A DNA stretch of 9,059 nt from CAYLZN01 sp964387935 (GCA_964387935.1 CAYLZN010000244.1:1-9059); one strand, 5' to 3'; counted from the stretch's first letter, positions 1 through 6,522 are shown. Numbers and translations: made by a program. The notes: a model not told the origin generated them from the sequence alone.

Positions 1-355
1 TGGCGGTAACGGTCACCGTCGCCGTCAGGCCGCCCGGCCTGAGCACGAACGTAAGCTCGAACCGCTCCGCCGGGTCGGCCAGCGAGACCATGCGCGAGTC
101 TTCCGAAAACCCGTCACGCACGACCGACACGCGGTAGATGCCCACCGAAAGGCCTTCGACGCGGAAGCGGCCGTCCGCGTCCGACTGCACCAGCACCTCG
201 GCCCCGGTGGCGAGGTTGAGCACGGAGATGCGAGCGCCGTCGAGCGGGGCCCCGGAGGGATCCGCCGCGATGCCCACGATGTCGGAAGCCATGACCAGCG
301 ACGGCGTCAGCGCCATGAGCACCGCCGAGAAGAAGAGAGAACGGAGGAACGTCAT
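1..355 (-). CDS. TonB-dependent receptor with N-terminal carboxypeptidase-regulatory domain (N-terminal fragment)
   Basis: Only the first 118 codons lie in the window; the gene continues past position 1. Residues 1-23 form a signal peptide (MTFLRSLFF, a hydrophobic core, then VMA before SD). Residues about 25-107 have the pattern of a CarboxypepD_reg beta-sandwich: DIVGIAADPSGAPLDGARI, then SDADGRFRVEGLSVGIYRVSV, then a strand ending in FVLRPGG. The VTVTA at 114-118 is what typically leads into the TonB box and plug of large outer-membrane receptors in Acidobacteriota and Bacteroidota. Such receptors import bulky ligands using TonB energy; the ligand cannot be told from this part. The ATG has a GAGG ribosome site (CCTC at 364-367) 8 nt upstream. 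The membrane-protein gene lies 139 bp upstream on the same strand, so co-transcription is likely. Other secreted proteins share this domain, so receptor identity is inferred from the domain plus the VTVTA lead-in. Confidence 0.75.
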   Translation of the reverse strand, partial: MTFLRSLFFSAVLMALTPSLVMASDIVGIAADPSGAPLDGARISVLNLATGAEVLVQSDADGRFRVEGLSVGIYRVSVVRDGFSEDSRMVSLADPAERFELTFVLRPGGLTATVTVTA

Positions 356-494
356 GAGAGGGGCCTCACACCGAGCGGCGCGGGCGCGCGCAGGCGTGCG
401 CCATCGCGGCCGCTCATGGCCAATCGCGGGCGCGACGGGGTGACCCGACGACGCCGGCGCGATGCCAGCCTGAACCGGAACGGGAACTGTGGGA

Positions 495-1043
495 CTAGTG
501 ACCTTGCGCGAGGGCGCAAGGGGGAGGTCGTGGCCCGGTGACCACGGCGAAGCCGCCCGAGACGAGGGCCGGGGCCACGACGCACGGCGTGGCGTCACGA
601 CGCGGCAGGGGCCCAGCCGGACGGGACCGACGCAGCACCAGCCCCAGCAGGCCCAGCAACGCGAGGACGGACGCCAGTGAGGCATCGGCGACCACGGTCA
701 CCACGGCGGCCGGGAAGCTGGCCCAGACGTCAGCCGTCTGCGGGTTCGAGGCGGCGGCCTGGCAGTGCAGCAGCACGACCAGGAGCCACAACACGACCGC
801 TTTCCTCCCCCACCAGACCGGCAGGCCCAGGCGTCGAAGTGCGAGGAACCCGGCAAGCAGCAGGCCGCCCAGCACCCATCGCACGGACGTCCCCGGGTCG
901 AGCAGCCGCCCATCCAGGGCGTGCACGCCAAGGAGCACAGCATGGAAGGCGACGAGGACGAGGATCGCCAGGCGGGAAAGGCACGTGGCCAGCCTGCTCG
1001 CCAGCGGCCTGATCACGATCGACGGAATCCCGGCGGAATGCAT
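495..1043 (-). CDS. Small four-helix membrane protein of unknown function
   Basis: I do not recognise the family. The 182-residue product has four hydrophobic segments at about 23-43, 55-73, 81-97 and 112-137, with Arg-rich flanks (RRLGLPVWWGRK between segments 2 and 3, RRSRP after segment 4). It ends in a Pro/Cys-containing tail, PRPPPCALAQGH. Segments 1 and 3 carry polar residues that could bind a metal or cofactor: His34 and His41 seven residues apart, and His93-Cys94. Codon use fits a real high-GC gene and the hydrophobic pattern appears only in this frame. I chose the ATG at 1043 because a candidate promoter lies just upstream and the earlier ATG at 1073 falls inside it; no strong ribosome site is visible. 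The reading frame stays open further upstream to about 1346, but that part runs antisense to the phasin gene. It precedes the TonB receptor, so a role linked to that receptor's cargo is possible but unproven. Confidence 0.6.
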   Translation of the reverse strand: MHSAGIPSIVIRPLASRLATCLSRLAILVLVAFHAVLLGVHALDGRLLDPGTSVRWVLGGLLLAGFLALRRLGLPVWWGRKAVVLWLLVVLLHCQAAASNPQTADVWASFPAAVVTVVADASLASVLALLGLLGLVLRRSRPAGPLPRRDATPCVVAPALVSGGFAVVTGPRPPPCALAQGH

Positions 1044-1064
1044 CGTCCGGCCTGGTACAGTGGC

Positions 1065-1094
1065 AAGATACATTCCAGGGTGTGGGCGCGGCAA
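1065..1094 (-). promoter_or_regulatory. Candidate sigma70-type promoter for the membrane protein/TonB receptor unit
   Basis: Reading the minus strand, TTGCCG (1094-1089) and TATCTT (1070-1065) are 18 bp apart; each matches 4 of 6 consensus bases. The -10 ends 21 nt before the ATG at 1043. It sits between two divergently transcribed genes, where a promoter is needed. Assigned by eye; the motif match alone is weak. Confidence 0.35.
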
Positions 1095-1163
1095 GCTCGG
1101 CCCGGGCGCGCTCGTCAGGCCCGTGCGAAGTCGCGGCCAGGCGTGGCAGGTAAGCAGCAGGTG

Positions 1164-1220
1164 TAGAGTAGAGCCAGTTGCCCCCGAGCCAGGCCCTTGC
1201 ACGGCCTGGAGGAAGGCAGG
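1164..1220 (+). promoter_or_regulatory. Candidate -10 element and ribosome binding site of the phasin gene
   Basis: TAGAGT at 1164-1169 fits the TAnnnT -10 pattern, but no recognisable -35 lies 16-18 bp upstream. Downstream are GGAGG (1208-1212) and AGG (1218-1220), the latter 5 nt before the ATG at 1226. The ribosome site is convincing and decides the start; the -10 is speculative. Confidence 0.3.
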
Positions 1221-1225
1221 AAACC

Positions 1226-1633
1226 ATGGCGGGTTCGACCCTGGCATATCGGCAGGATCCCATGGCGGCTGTCGCCGACTTCGGCGATCAACTGGCGGAG
1301 GCCTGGCAGTCGCTGAACCAGGCGGCAGAGGTGCTCGTGAGGACATCGCGGAAGACCCTCCTGGATCTGGCCGAGCAGCCTGTCGCCCTGCTCAAGCCCC
1401 ACGCCGACACCGCGGCCGGGTGGTTGAACGCTGCGCACCGGCAGACGCTGCGGGTGGTAGACGACTCCGTCGCGTTCGGCCTCAGGAAGCTGGGCATCCC
1501 GACCCATGCAGAGTACGTGGCGCTCACCGCACGCATGGATCGCCTGAGCGCGAGCGTGAAGCGGCTCGAAGCCGGGGCCGTCAAGCGCCACCGAGCCCCC
1601 CGGGCGCAGGCCGCACGGCGTCGGGCGCGCTGA
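1226..1633 (+). CDS. Phasin-like (PhaF/PhaI family) granule-associated protein
   Basis: The 135-residue product is mostly amphipathic helix. It has no signal peptide, so it is cytoplasmic. The stretch FGLRKLGIPTHAEYVALTARM (84-104) followed by DRLSASVKRLE (105-115) matches the end of the phasin helical domain in PhaF/PhaI proteins, where a GxPT motif leads into a short coiled coil. The tail (120-135, KRHRAPRAQAARRRAR) is strongly basic, like the histone-like DNA-binding tail of PhaF but much shorter. Phasins coat polyhydroxyalkanoate granules, and those with basic tails help granules associate with the nucleoid. The ATG at 1226 is chosen because AGG/GGAGG precedes it; a TTG at 1178 would add 16 non-phasin-like residues. 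No PHA synthase or depolymerase gene is in the window, so the granule role is inferred from sequence only. The next gene starts 9 bp downstream. Confidence 0.65.
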   Translation: MAGSTLAYRQDPMAAVADFGDQLAEAWQSLNQAAEVLVRTSRKTLLDLAEQPVALLKPHADTAAGWLNAAHRQTLRVVDDSVAFGLRKLGIPTHAEYVALTARMDRLSASVKRLEAGAVKRHRAPRAQAARRRAR

Positions 1634-1642
1634 CGGGCCGAC

Positions 1643-2629
1643 ATGCACACGCGGTTGCTGCTGCTCACCGAAGCCGATGTGACCGCGGTGCTGACGCCCG
1701 TCGAGCTCGTCGCGGTCATGGAGACGGCCCTCGCCGAGTTCTCTGCGGGCCTGGCGCAGCAACCGCCCAGGCCGGTCATCATGACCGGTACGCCGCCCCG
1801 ATGGTTCGGCTTCATGCCGGCGTTCGTCCCGTCGCAGGCGGCCGTGGGCGCGAAGATCGTGTCGGTGCGGCCGCCGGCCCCGGACGTGTCGTACACGCAC
1901 CAGGCCGTCATCCTCCTGCTGGATCCGGACACGGGAGCCATCGTGTCGCTGCTCGACGGCCGGTACATCACCGAAGGGCGGACCGCCGCCGTGTCGGCGG
2001 TGGCCGTCGCACATCTCGCCACTCGGCCGGTCCGATCGGTGGGCCTGTTCGGCGCCGGCGTGCAGGCGGCCAGTCACCTGGACCTGCTCGCGACGCTCCA
2101 TCCCCTCACCGAGGTTCGCGTGTGGAGTCCCGGCGCAGGCCGCGAAGCGCTCGCGGCCAGGGCCGCCGGCCGCTGGACGTGTCCGGTGCGTGCCGTCGAT
2201 CGTCCTGAGGAGGCGGCCAGCGGCGCGGACGTGATCGTCCTTGCAACCGCCGCGAGCGAACCAGTCCTCATGTCCGCGTGGGTGTCACCGGGCACGCTCG
2301 TGGTGTCGGTGGGCGCCTGTCGGCCGACGCAGCGGGAGATGGACCCGGAGCTGCTGCGGCGCTCGCGCCTCTATGTCGATTCCCGCCAGGCGGCCGCGTG
2401 CGAGTCAGGGGATATCGTGCAGGCCCTGGCCGCAGGACTCATCGATCGCACGCACGTGCTGGGCGAGCTCGGGGACGTCGTGCGCGGTGTGGTGCCGGGA
2501 CAGGTGCCCGGCGACGAGCGCCCGGTGATCTTCAAGTCCCTGGGCATGGGCGTGGAGGACGTGGCCGCGGCGCAACTCGCCTTCGCCCGCGCCCGGGTGC
2601 AGGGCCGCGGCACGTGGGTGACCGTCTAG
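1643..2629 (+). CDS. Ornithine cyclodeaminase/mu-crystallin family NAD(P)-dependent enzyme
   Basis: The 328-residue product has the normal length of the OCD/mu-crystallin family (PF02423). Substrate-binding residues sit where expected: Lys71 in VGAKIVSV and Arg113 in YITEGRTAAVSAV. A Rossmann dinucleotide site follows: GLFGAGVQAASHL (134-146), with GADVIVLATAASEPVL at 194-209. The C-terminal lobe has ESGDI (254-258) and IFKSLGMGVEDVAAA (296-310), where Asp306 corresponds to the family's catalytic/substrate Asp. Members include ornithine cyclodeaminase, alanine dehydrogenase of the archaeal type, ketimine reductases and opine or siderophore-precursor enzymes; this sequence does not settle which. 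It is cytoplasmic. It starts 9 bp after the phasin gene and is probably co-transcribed with it. No strong ribosome site is visible, so translation may be coupled. Its TAG stop shares CTAG with the stop of the convergent gene. Confidence 0.88.
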   Translation: MHTRLLLLTEADVTAVLTPVELVAVMETALAEFSAGLAQQPPRPVIMTGTPPRWFGFMPAFVPSQAAVGAKIVSVRPPAPDVSYTHQAVILLLDPDTGAIVSLLDGRYITEGRTAAVSAVAVAHLATRPVRSVGLFGAGVQAASHLDLLATLHPLTEVRVWSPGAGREALAARAAGRWTCPVRAVDRPEEAASGADVIVLATAASEPVLMSAWVSPGTLVVSVGACRPTQREMDPELLRRSRLYVDSRQAAACESGDIVQALAAGLIDRTHVLGELGDVVRGVVPGQVPGDERPVIFKSLGMGVEDVAAAQLAFARARVQGRGTWVTV

Positions 2630-4518
2630 CGCGTGGCGTGTCTTGGTGCTTCGGCCCAGATCCATCCCCGCAGGTCTCCTTCGGCGAACCCCGTCGCCGC
2701 GTCCGTCGGGTAGGCACGCTGCAGCGACGCGCGCACGGCCGCGCTGAGCGACTCGGCGGACCCGTGGCAGTTCGAGCACAGCAGACCCATCGGGATCGGC
2801 CGGATGACGCCCACCTTGTCTCCCAGGTCGAACACGCGCGGGCTGAAGGCCTTCGCCGGCCGGCCCGCCGCCTTGGCGACGAGGGCCGCCGCCCACGCCG
2901 GAGGTGTGTTCAACGGGTTCCGCAACGCGTGGCTCGTGCGACCGACGGCGAGGCCCTGCTCGGTCACGACGCGATCGCGGATGGCGCCCGCCTCGACGCG
3001 ACAGACGTCGAGCGCGGCCCCGGGCCCGTCCTTGGTCGCTTCCTGCAGGCGCCGCAGCAGGCTGGCCTGCAGCGCGGTCATCGCGGCCTCGGCGCGCTGG
3101 ACCGCAGGCCGGAGGTCGGCGGGCGCCACGTCGATGGCGACGCCCTCTGCAGGCGCCTGCGCAGGTCCTCCACCCGGTCCCCGCCCCGACGCGGATCCGG
3201 CCAGGTAGTCCACCGCGAGGCTGGCCAGGGCGCGCACGCCCGGGACGAGCGCGCCCTCGTCTGCGTAGAACCGGGGCGAGTGGTTCGGGTGAATCGTGGA
3301 CGGGTCGGCCCCTCTCGGCGTGATGCCGAGGAAGACGAACAGGCCCGGCACGACCTTCTGATAGCTCGCGAAGTCCTCCGCCGTCGTCGTCACCTGCACG
3401 TTCGGCAGGAACGGGCCGGTCGCGACGCGGCGCAGCGTGGGTGTCATGCGCTCGGTCAGCGCCGGGTCGTTCCAGGTGACTGGATTGCCCCGCTCGATCT
3501 GGACCTCCGCGGTGGCGCCGGCGCTCGCTGCGATCTGCTGCGCGGTCCGCGTGACACGTGCATGGATGTCGTCCTGCATCGCCGGGTCGAAGGTGCGAAT
3601 CGTGCCTTCGAGCACGGCCTCCTCAGGAACGATGTTGGTGCGGGTCCCGCCGCGGAAGGTCCCCACCGTCACCACGGCGGGCGCCCTGGTGAGGTCGCTC
3701 TGCCGGCTCACGATGGTCTGCAGTCCGAGGACGATCTGCGCTGAGACCACAATCGGGTCCACGCCCCGCCATGGCAGGGCGCCGTGTGTCTGGGATCCGC
3801 GGACGCGGATGCGGTAGGAATCGCTGGCCGCCATGAGCCCCTGGGGCCGGAACGCGATCGTGCCGACCTCGAAGGGGAAGACGTGCAGGCCGAAGATCGC
3901 CGCGACGTTGTCCTTCTCGAGCACGCCCTCCTTGATCATCAGCGGGGCGCCCCCGTCCTCCCCGGCTGGCGGGCCCTCCTCGGCAGGCTGGAAGATGAAT
4001 TTGACCGTGCCGGGAATCCGCGCCCGCAGGCCGGCCAGGACCTCGGCGGCGCCCATGAGCATCGCCGTGTGCAGGTCGTGGCCGCACGCGTGCATCACGC
4101 CGACATCGAGGCCGTTGTACGTCGTCCGGACCGTGGACTTGAACGGCAGCTCCACCTGCTCGACCACGGGCAGGGCATCCATGTCGGCGCGCAGGGCCAC
4201 GGTCGGCCCGGGCAGGCCGCCGCGGAGCACGGCCACGACGCCCGTTCTGGCGACGCCCGTCTCCACCTCCAGCCCGAGCGCGCGCAGGTGCTCGGCCACC
4301 ACGCCCGCCGTGCGGACCTCGCGGTTGCTCAACTCCGGGTGCTGATGGAAATCACGACGCCAGGCCACGAGTCTGGCGTGAAGGGCGCCGGCGCGCCGGT
4401 CGATTTCTGCGTGCAGGGCCGCACCTTCATTCGTGCCCTGCGCGGCCGCGGCGGGCCACGCGAGCGCCAGCAGCGCCACAAGGGACACCAACCCGAGGCT
4501 GAGCCACCACCGGGGCAT
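2626..4518 (-). CDS. Secreted M20 family amidohydrolase fused to a C-terminal Tll0287-like (DUF3365) c-type heme domain
   Basis: From the ATG at 4518 the product has 630 residues. A signal peptide covers about 1-25 (MPRWWLSL, Leu/Val/Ala core, WPAAAAQG). Residues about 30-440 are an M20 amidohydrolase of the HipO/IAA-amino acid hydrolase type: DFHQHPELSNRE, ALRADMDALP, HACGHD with Cys145 and His147, PAEEG with Glu180/181, GLH (His212) and HPNHSPRFYADEGAL (from 410), the usual two-metal set. These enzymes cleave N-acyl amino acids. A Gly/Pro/Ala linker (about 440-473) leads to a second domain with DVCRVEAGAI (Cys506), VGRTSHALRNPLNTP and CSNCH (581-585), the pattern of Tll0287-like heme domains. 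M20D enzymes alone are about 400 residues. Start: AGGA lies 7 nt before 4518; an ATG at 4539 overlaps the regulator's stop as TGATG and would add seven residues. The frame is unbroken across both domains. Confidence 0.9.
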   Translation of the reverse strand: MPRWWLSLGLVSLVALLALAWPAAAAQGTNEGAALHAEIDRRAGALHARLVAWRRDFHQHPELSNREVRTAGVVAEHLRALGLEVETGVARTGVVAVLRGGLPGPTVALRADMDALPVVEQVELPFKSTVRTTYNGLDVGVMHACGHDLHTAMLMGAAEVLAGLRARIPGTVKFIFQPAEEGPPAGEDGGAPLMIKEGVLEKDNVAAIFGLHVFPFEVGTIAFRPQGLMAASDSYRIRVRGSQTHGALPWRGVDPIVVSAQIVLGLQTIVSRQSDLTRAPAVVTVGTFRGGTRTNIVPEEAVLEGTIRTFDPAMQDDIHARVTRTAQQIAASAGATAEVQIERGNPVTWNDPALTERMTPTLRRVATGPFLPNVQVTTTAEDFASYQKVVPGLFVFLGITPRGADPSTIHPNHSPRFYADEGALVPGVRALASLAVDYLAGSASGRGPGGGPAQAPAEGVAIDVAPADLRPAVQRAEAAMTALQASLLRRLQEATKDGPGAALDVCRVEAGAIRDRVVTEQGLAVGRTSHALRNPLNTPPAWAAALVAKAAGRPAKAFSPRVFDLGDKVGVIRPIPMGLLCSNCHGSAESLSAAVRASLQRAYPTDAATGFAEGDLRGWIWAEAPRHATR

Positions 4519-4538
4519 GCGACGGTCCTTTCTGGACA

Positions 4539-4898
4539 TCAGTCCGCAAACGGCAGCGGGGTGTCCGTCTTGCGGCCACGGCGGCGGTCGTCGAGGCGAC
4601 GGCGCGCGAGGTGTTCGGCGACGGATTCCCCAATCGTCTCCGAGAGTTCCCGCAGGACGGCCGCGACCAGCCGGTCCTTGCGCAGCCCGAGGCTGATCGG
4701 TTCGTGGAAGAGATCGGCGAGCGGCATGCCGAGGGCGTGCGCCACTCGCTCGAGGGTTTCCGTATGGCAGTGGCCGCCGCGCAGGAGGTGCTGCACGGTG
4801 CTCCGGTTGATGCCCGCCAGCCGCGCCAGTTCGGCCTGCGTCAGACCGTGGTCGCGAAGCTGGCGGCGGATGGCCTCCCCCCAGACGGTGTTCTTCAT
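4539..4898 (-). CDS. XRE/Cro-CI family helix-turn-helix transcriptional regulator
   Basis: The 119-residue product has an HTH_3-type domain at about 6-63. The recognition region LTQAELARLAGINRSTVQHL (19-38) and the closing TLERVAHALGMPLADLF (48-64) match the five-helix XRE fold. The remainder (70-119) contains an amphipathic helix, RLVAAVLRELSETIGESVAEHLARR, that could mediate dimerisation, and then a basic tail. It has no enzymatic or ligand-binding domain. The gene lies directly upstream of the amidohydrolase gene (its TGA overlaps a possible ATG of that gene), so it most likely controls this pair and perhaps the divergent CBM9-like operon. A perfect palindrome at 4954-4965, upstream of its start, is a candidate operator. 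Target and signal are unknown. Confidence 0.85.
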   Translation of the reverse strand: MKNTVWGEAIRRQLRDHGLTQAELARLAGINRSTVQHLLRGGHCHTETLERVAHALGMPLADLFHEPISLGLRKDRLVAAVLRELSETIGESVAEHLARRRLDDRRRGRKTDTPLPFAD

Positions 4899-4931
4899 GG
4901 CGCGGTGGCGGCCCAGGCCGCAGTCCGGCTC

Positions 4932-4961
4932 ATGCTACTTGATGTCGCGAGGTCCCGTCGA
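4932..4961 (-). promoter_or_regulatory. Candidate promoter of the XRE regulator/amidohydrolase operon
   Basis: On the minus strand, TCGACG (4961-4956; 4 of 6 bases) is 18 bp from TAGCAT (4937-4932; TAnnnT pattern), 33 nt before the regulator's ATG at 4898. The -35 lies inside the palindrome at 4954-4965, an arrangement that would suit repression. Assigned by eye. Confidence 0.35.
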
Positions 4962-4965
4962 CGGG
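4954..4965. promoter_or_regulatory. Perfect 12-bp palindrome, candidate operator
   Basis: CCCGTCGACGGG is fully self-complementary and lies in the 113-bp gap between the divergent regulator and CBM9-like genes. It overlaps the candidate -35 of the regulator's own promoter and is about 35 bp upstream of the candidate -10 of the other operon. XRE-type dimers bind such dyads. GC-rich palindromes also arise by chance, so this is a candidate only. Confidence 0.35.
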
Positions 4966-4996
4966 GATGGCGGCCCGTCTTCGCAGGCGGTCGATC

Positions 4997-5005
4997 TGCT
5001 AGAGT
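4997..5005 (+). promoter_or_regulatory. Candidate extended -10 promoter of the five-gene operon, possibly leaderless
   Basis: TGCTAGAGT reads as an extended -10 (TGn followed by TAnnnT). It ends 6 nt before the GTG at 5012, so transcription would begin at or next to the start codon. No Shine-Dalgarno sequence precedes that GTG, which agrees with a leaderless message. No good -35 is visible. Confidence 0.4.
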
Positions 5006-5011
5006 GGCCCG

Positions 5012-5719
5012 GTGGCACTTCTCTACCGCGACCCGGCTGACCCGCCGGCTCCCGCGAGCTATCGCGTCCTGCCGAGTCACGTGGAGCCGGCCCGGCTGCT
5101 CGCCGGCGACGACCTGCCGTGGTCCATGGCCTGCGTCATCGACTGGGGTCCGACGCGCTATCGCACGGCGTTCCGCGCGCTCTGGTCGCCTGCCGCGCTC
5201 TTCCTGCGCTTCGACTGCGCCGACGATGCGCCTTGGCACACGATGACGAGAAGGGACGAGAACCTCTGGGAAGAGGAGGTCGTCGAAATCTTCATCGACC
5301 CGGGCGGCTGCGGCGGGCCCTACGCCGAGATCGAAATCAACCCCGTCAACGCGGTGTGCGATCTGCTCATCCGGCGCGCCCGCCCGCTCGACAACGAGCG
5401 GGACTGGCAGTTCGCTGGCCTGGAGACGCGCGTCCGCCACTGGATGCACGCGCACGACCCCGGCACGGAGTGCGAGGCGGACCAGGGCTGGACCGTCACC
5501 GCGATGCTGCCCTGGGACGGGTTCTCGACGGTCTCGCCCGAGGTGGTCGGGCGCGTGCCGCCCCGGCGCGGCGACGAATGGCGCTTCAACGTGTTCCGCA
5601 TCAAGCGGCCGGGCGGGCCTGCCGATCCGGAACGGGGCGCCATCTATGCGGCCTGGTCGGTGCCGGAGGGGCCCAGTTTCCACGCCCCGGAGGCGTTCCG
5701 GGCGCTCGTCTTCGCCTAG
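5012..5719 (+). CDS. CBM9-like (carbohydrate-binding family 9-like) domain protein
   Basis: The 235-residue product is essentially one CBM9/DOMON-like beta-sandwich. Recognisable stretches are ALFLRFDCADDAPW (62-75), LWEEEVVEIFIDPGG (85-99), YAEIEINPVNAVCDL (104-118), GWTVTAMLPWDGF (159-171), EWRFNVFRIKRP (189-200) and the closing AWSVPEGPSFHAPEAFRALVF (214-234). This matches stand-alone 'carbohydrate-binding family 9-like' proteins, usually thought to bind sugars; no catalytic residues are apparent. No signal peptide is visible from the GTG start, so it appears cytoplasmic, which is odd for a carbohydrate-binding module. No ribosome site precedes the GTG, but the coding pattern begins there and an extended -10 sits just upstream. 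It is the first gene of the plus-strand cluster; its TAG overlaps the GGAG ribosome site of uridine phosphorylase. Confidence 0.75.
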   Translation: MALLYRDPADPPAPASYRVLPSHVEPARLLAGDDLPWSMACVIDWGPTRYRTAFRALWSPAALFLRFDCADDAPWHTMTRRDENLWEEEVVEIFIDPGGCGGPYAEIEINPVNAVCDLLIRRARPLDNERDWQFAGLETRVRHWMHAHDPGTECEADQGWTVTAMLPWDGFSTVSPEVVGRVPPRRGDEWRFNVFRIKRPGGPADPERGAIYAAWSVPEGPSFHAPEAFRALVFA

Positions 5720-5730
5720 GAGTCCTGGTC

Positions 5731-6522
5731 ATGGCGTCTCCCGTCCGGCAGGTGTATCACCTGGCGCTCGACAGCACGATGATTGGGGGTGCAACTATCG
5801 CCCTCCTCCCGGGCGATCCCGGTCGAGTGCCGCACATCGCGCAGACGCCGCCATTCACGGGGGCCCGCGAGCTGGCGTCGAAGCGGGAATACCGGACCTG
5901 GATGGCGGCCTGCGACGGCACCCCGGTGCTCGTGACGTCCACCGGCATCGGCGGGCCGTCCGCGTCGATTGCGATGGACGAACTCGCGCAGCTCGGCGTC
6001 ACGACCTTCATTCGCGTCGGCACGACGGGAGCCATCCAGGCCGACATCGACGTCGGCACCGCGATCGTCACCACGGGTGCCGTGCGGCTCGACGGGGCGT
6101 CCCGGCAGTACGCGCCCGTCGAGTATCCGGCGGTGGCCCATCACGCCGTGGTGCGTGCCCTGATCGACGCCGCGGCCGCGCTCGGCGTCCCTCATCGCGC
6201 CGGCGTCAGCTGCACCACCGACACGTTCTATCCCGGGCAGGAGCGACACGACTCCTTCACCGGCTACGTGCCTCGACGACTCCAGGGCGCCACCGAGGAG
6301 TGGCGGCGCCTGCACGTGCTCAACTACGAGATGGAGGCCGCGACCGTGCTGACGCTCGGGTCGGCCATGGGGCTGCGCAGCGGGTGCGTCGCGGGCGTGG
6401 TCGTCAACCGGGTGCGGGGGGAGCACGTGTCGGCCGCCGACCTGGAGCGGGGGGAGCGGAACGGCGTGCTGGTCGCGGCCAAGGCGGTGGAACTCCTGCT
6501 GAGGGGGGACCGGCAGGGATGA
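5731..6522 (+). CDS. udp: Uridine phosphorylase
   Basis: This cytoplasmic enzyme splits uridine (often deoxyuridine too) with phosphate to uracil and (deoxy)ribose-1-phosphate in pyrimidine salvage. The 263 residues carry the NP-I family landmarks: the phosphate loop LPGDPGR (26-32), STGIGGPSASI (70-80), RVGTTGAIQ (95-103), the uridine phosphorylase signature DTFYPGQERHDSF (164-176), and NYEMEAATVLTL (198-209) with the ribose-binding Met-Glu pair. These closely resemble the equivalent E. coli Udp segments (RIGTTGAIQ, DTFYPGQERYDT, NYEMESAT), which distinguishes it from purine nucleoside phosphorylase. The ATG at 5731 has GGAG (5719-5722) 8 nt upstream. Its end, ATGA at 6519-6522, overlaps the start of the nucleotidyltransferase by 4 bp, implying translational coupling. 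Confidence 0.93.
   Translation: MASPVRQVYHLALDSTMIGGATIALLPGDPGRVPHIAQTPPFTGARELASKREYRTWMAACDGTPVLVTSTGIGGPSASIAMDELAQLGVTTFIRVGTTGAIQADIDVGTAIVTTGAVRLDGASRQYAPVEYPAVAHHAVVRALIDAAAALGVPHRAGVSCTTDTFYPGQERHDSFTGYVPRRLQGATEEWRRLHVLNYEMEAATVLTLGSAMGLRSGCVAGVVVNRVRGEHVSAADLERGERNGVLVAAKAVELLLRGDRQG

Noticed and set aside
356..494. Structured RNA or terminator between the membrane-protein gene and the TonB receptor
   Set aside because: Only short GC-rich hairpins are possible and none has a T-tract; I see no recognisable riboswitch, so the gap is left unannotated.
1178..1225. TTG at 1178 as the phasin gene start
   Set aside because: It adds Pro/Arg/Gly residues not typical of phasins, while the ATG at 1226 has a good ribosome site.
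538..2208. Long plus-strand open frame of 556 codons
   Set aside because: It runs antisense to the membrane-protein gene and out of frame through the phasin and OCD genes. The product is Arg/Pro/Gly-rich low-complexity sequence with no domain, typical of a high-GC shadow.
2278..3744. Long plus-strand open frame of 488 codons opposite the amidohydrolase
   Set aside because: Product is Arg-rich with no recognisable fold, and the opposite strand carries an unmistakable M20 enzyme.
3784..5040. Plus-strand open frame of 418 codons across the amidohydrolase and regulator
   Set aside because: Antisense to two well-supported genes; composition is that of a shadow frame.
4895..5683. Minus-strand open frame of 262 codons
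   Set aside because: Lies opposite the CBM9-like gene, whose conserved beta-sandwich motifs are on the plus strand.
5119..5730. Possible N-terminal extension of uridine phosphorylase
   Set aside because: The frame is open but out of frame within the CBM9-like gene, gives Arg/Ala-rich sequence, and a good ribosome site marks the ATG at 5731.
5646..6518. Possible N-terminal extension of the nucleotidyltransferase
   Set aside because: Overlaps uridine phosphorylase out of frame; the nucleotidyltransferase fold begins right after the ATG at 6519.
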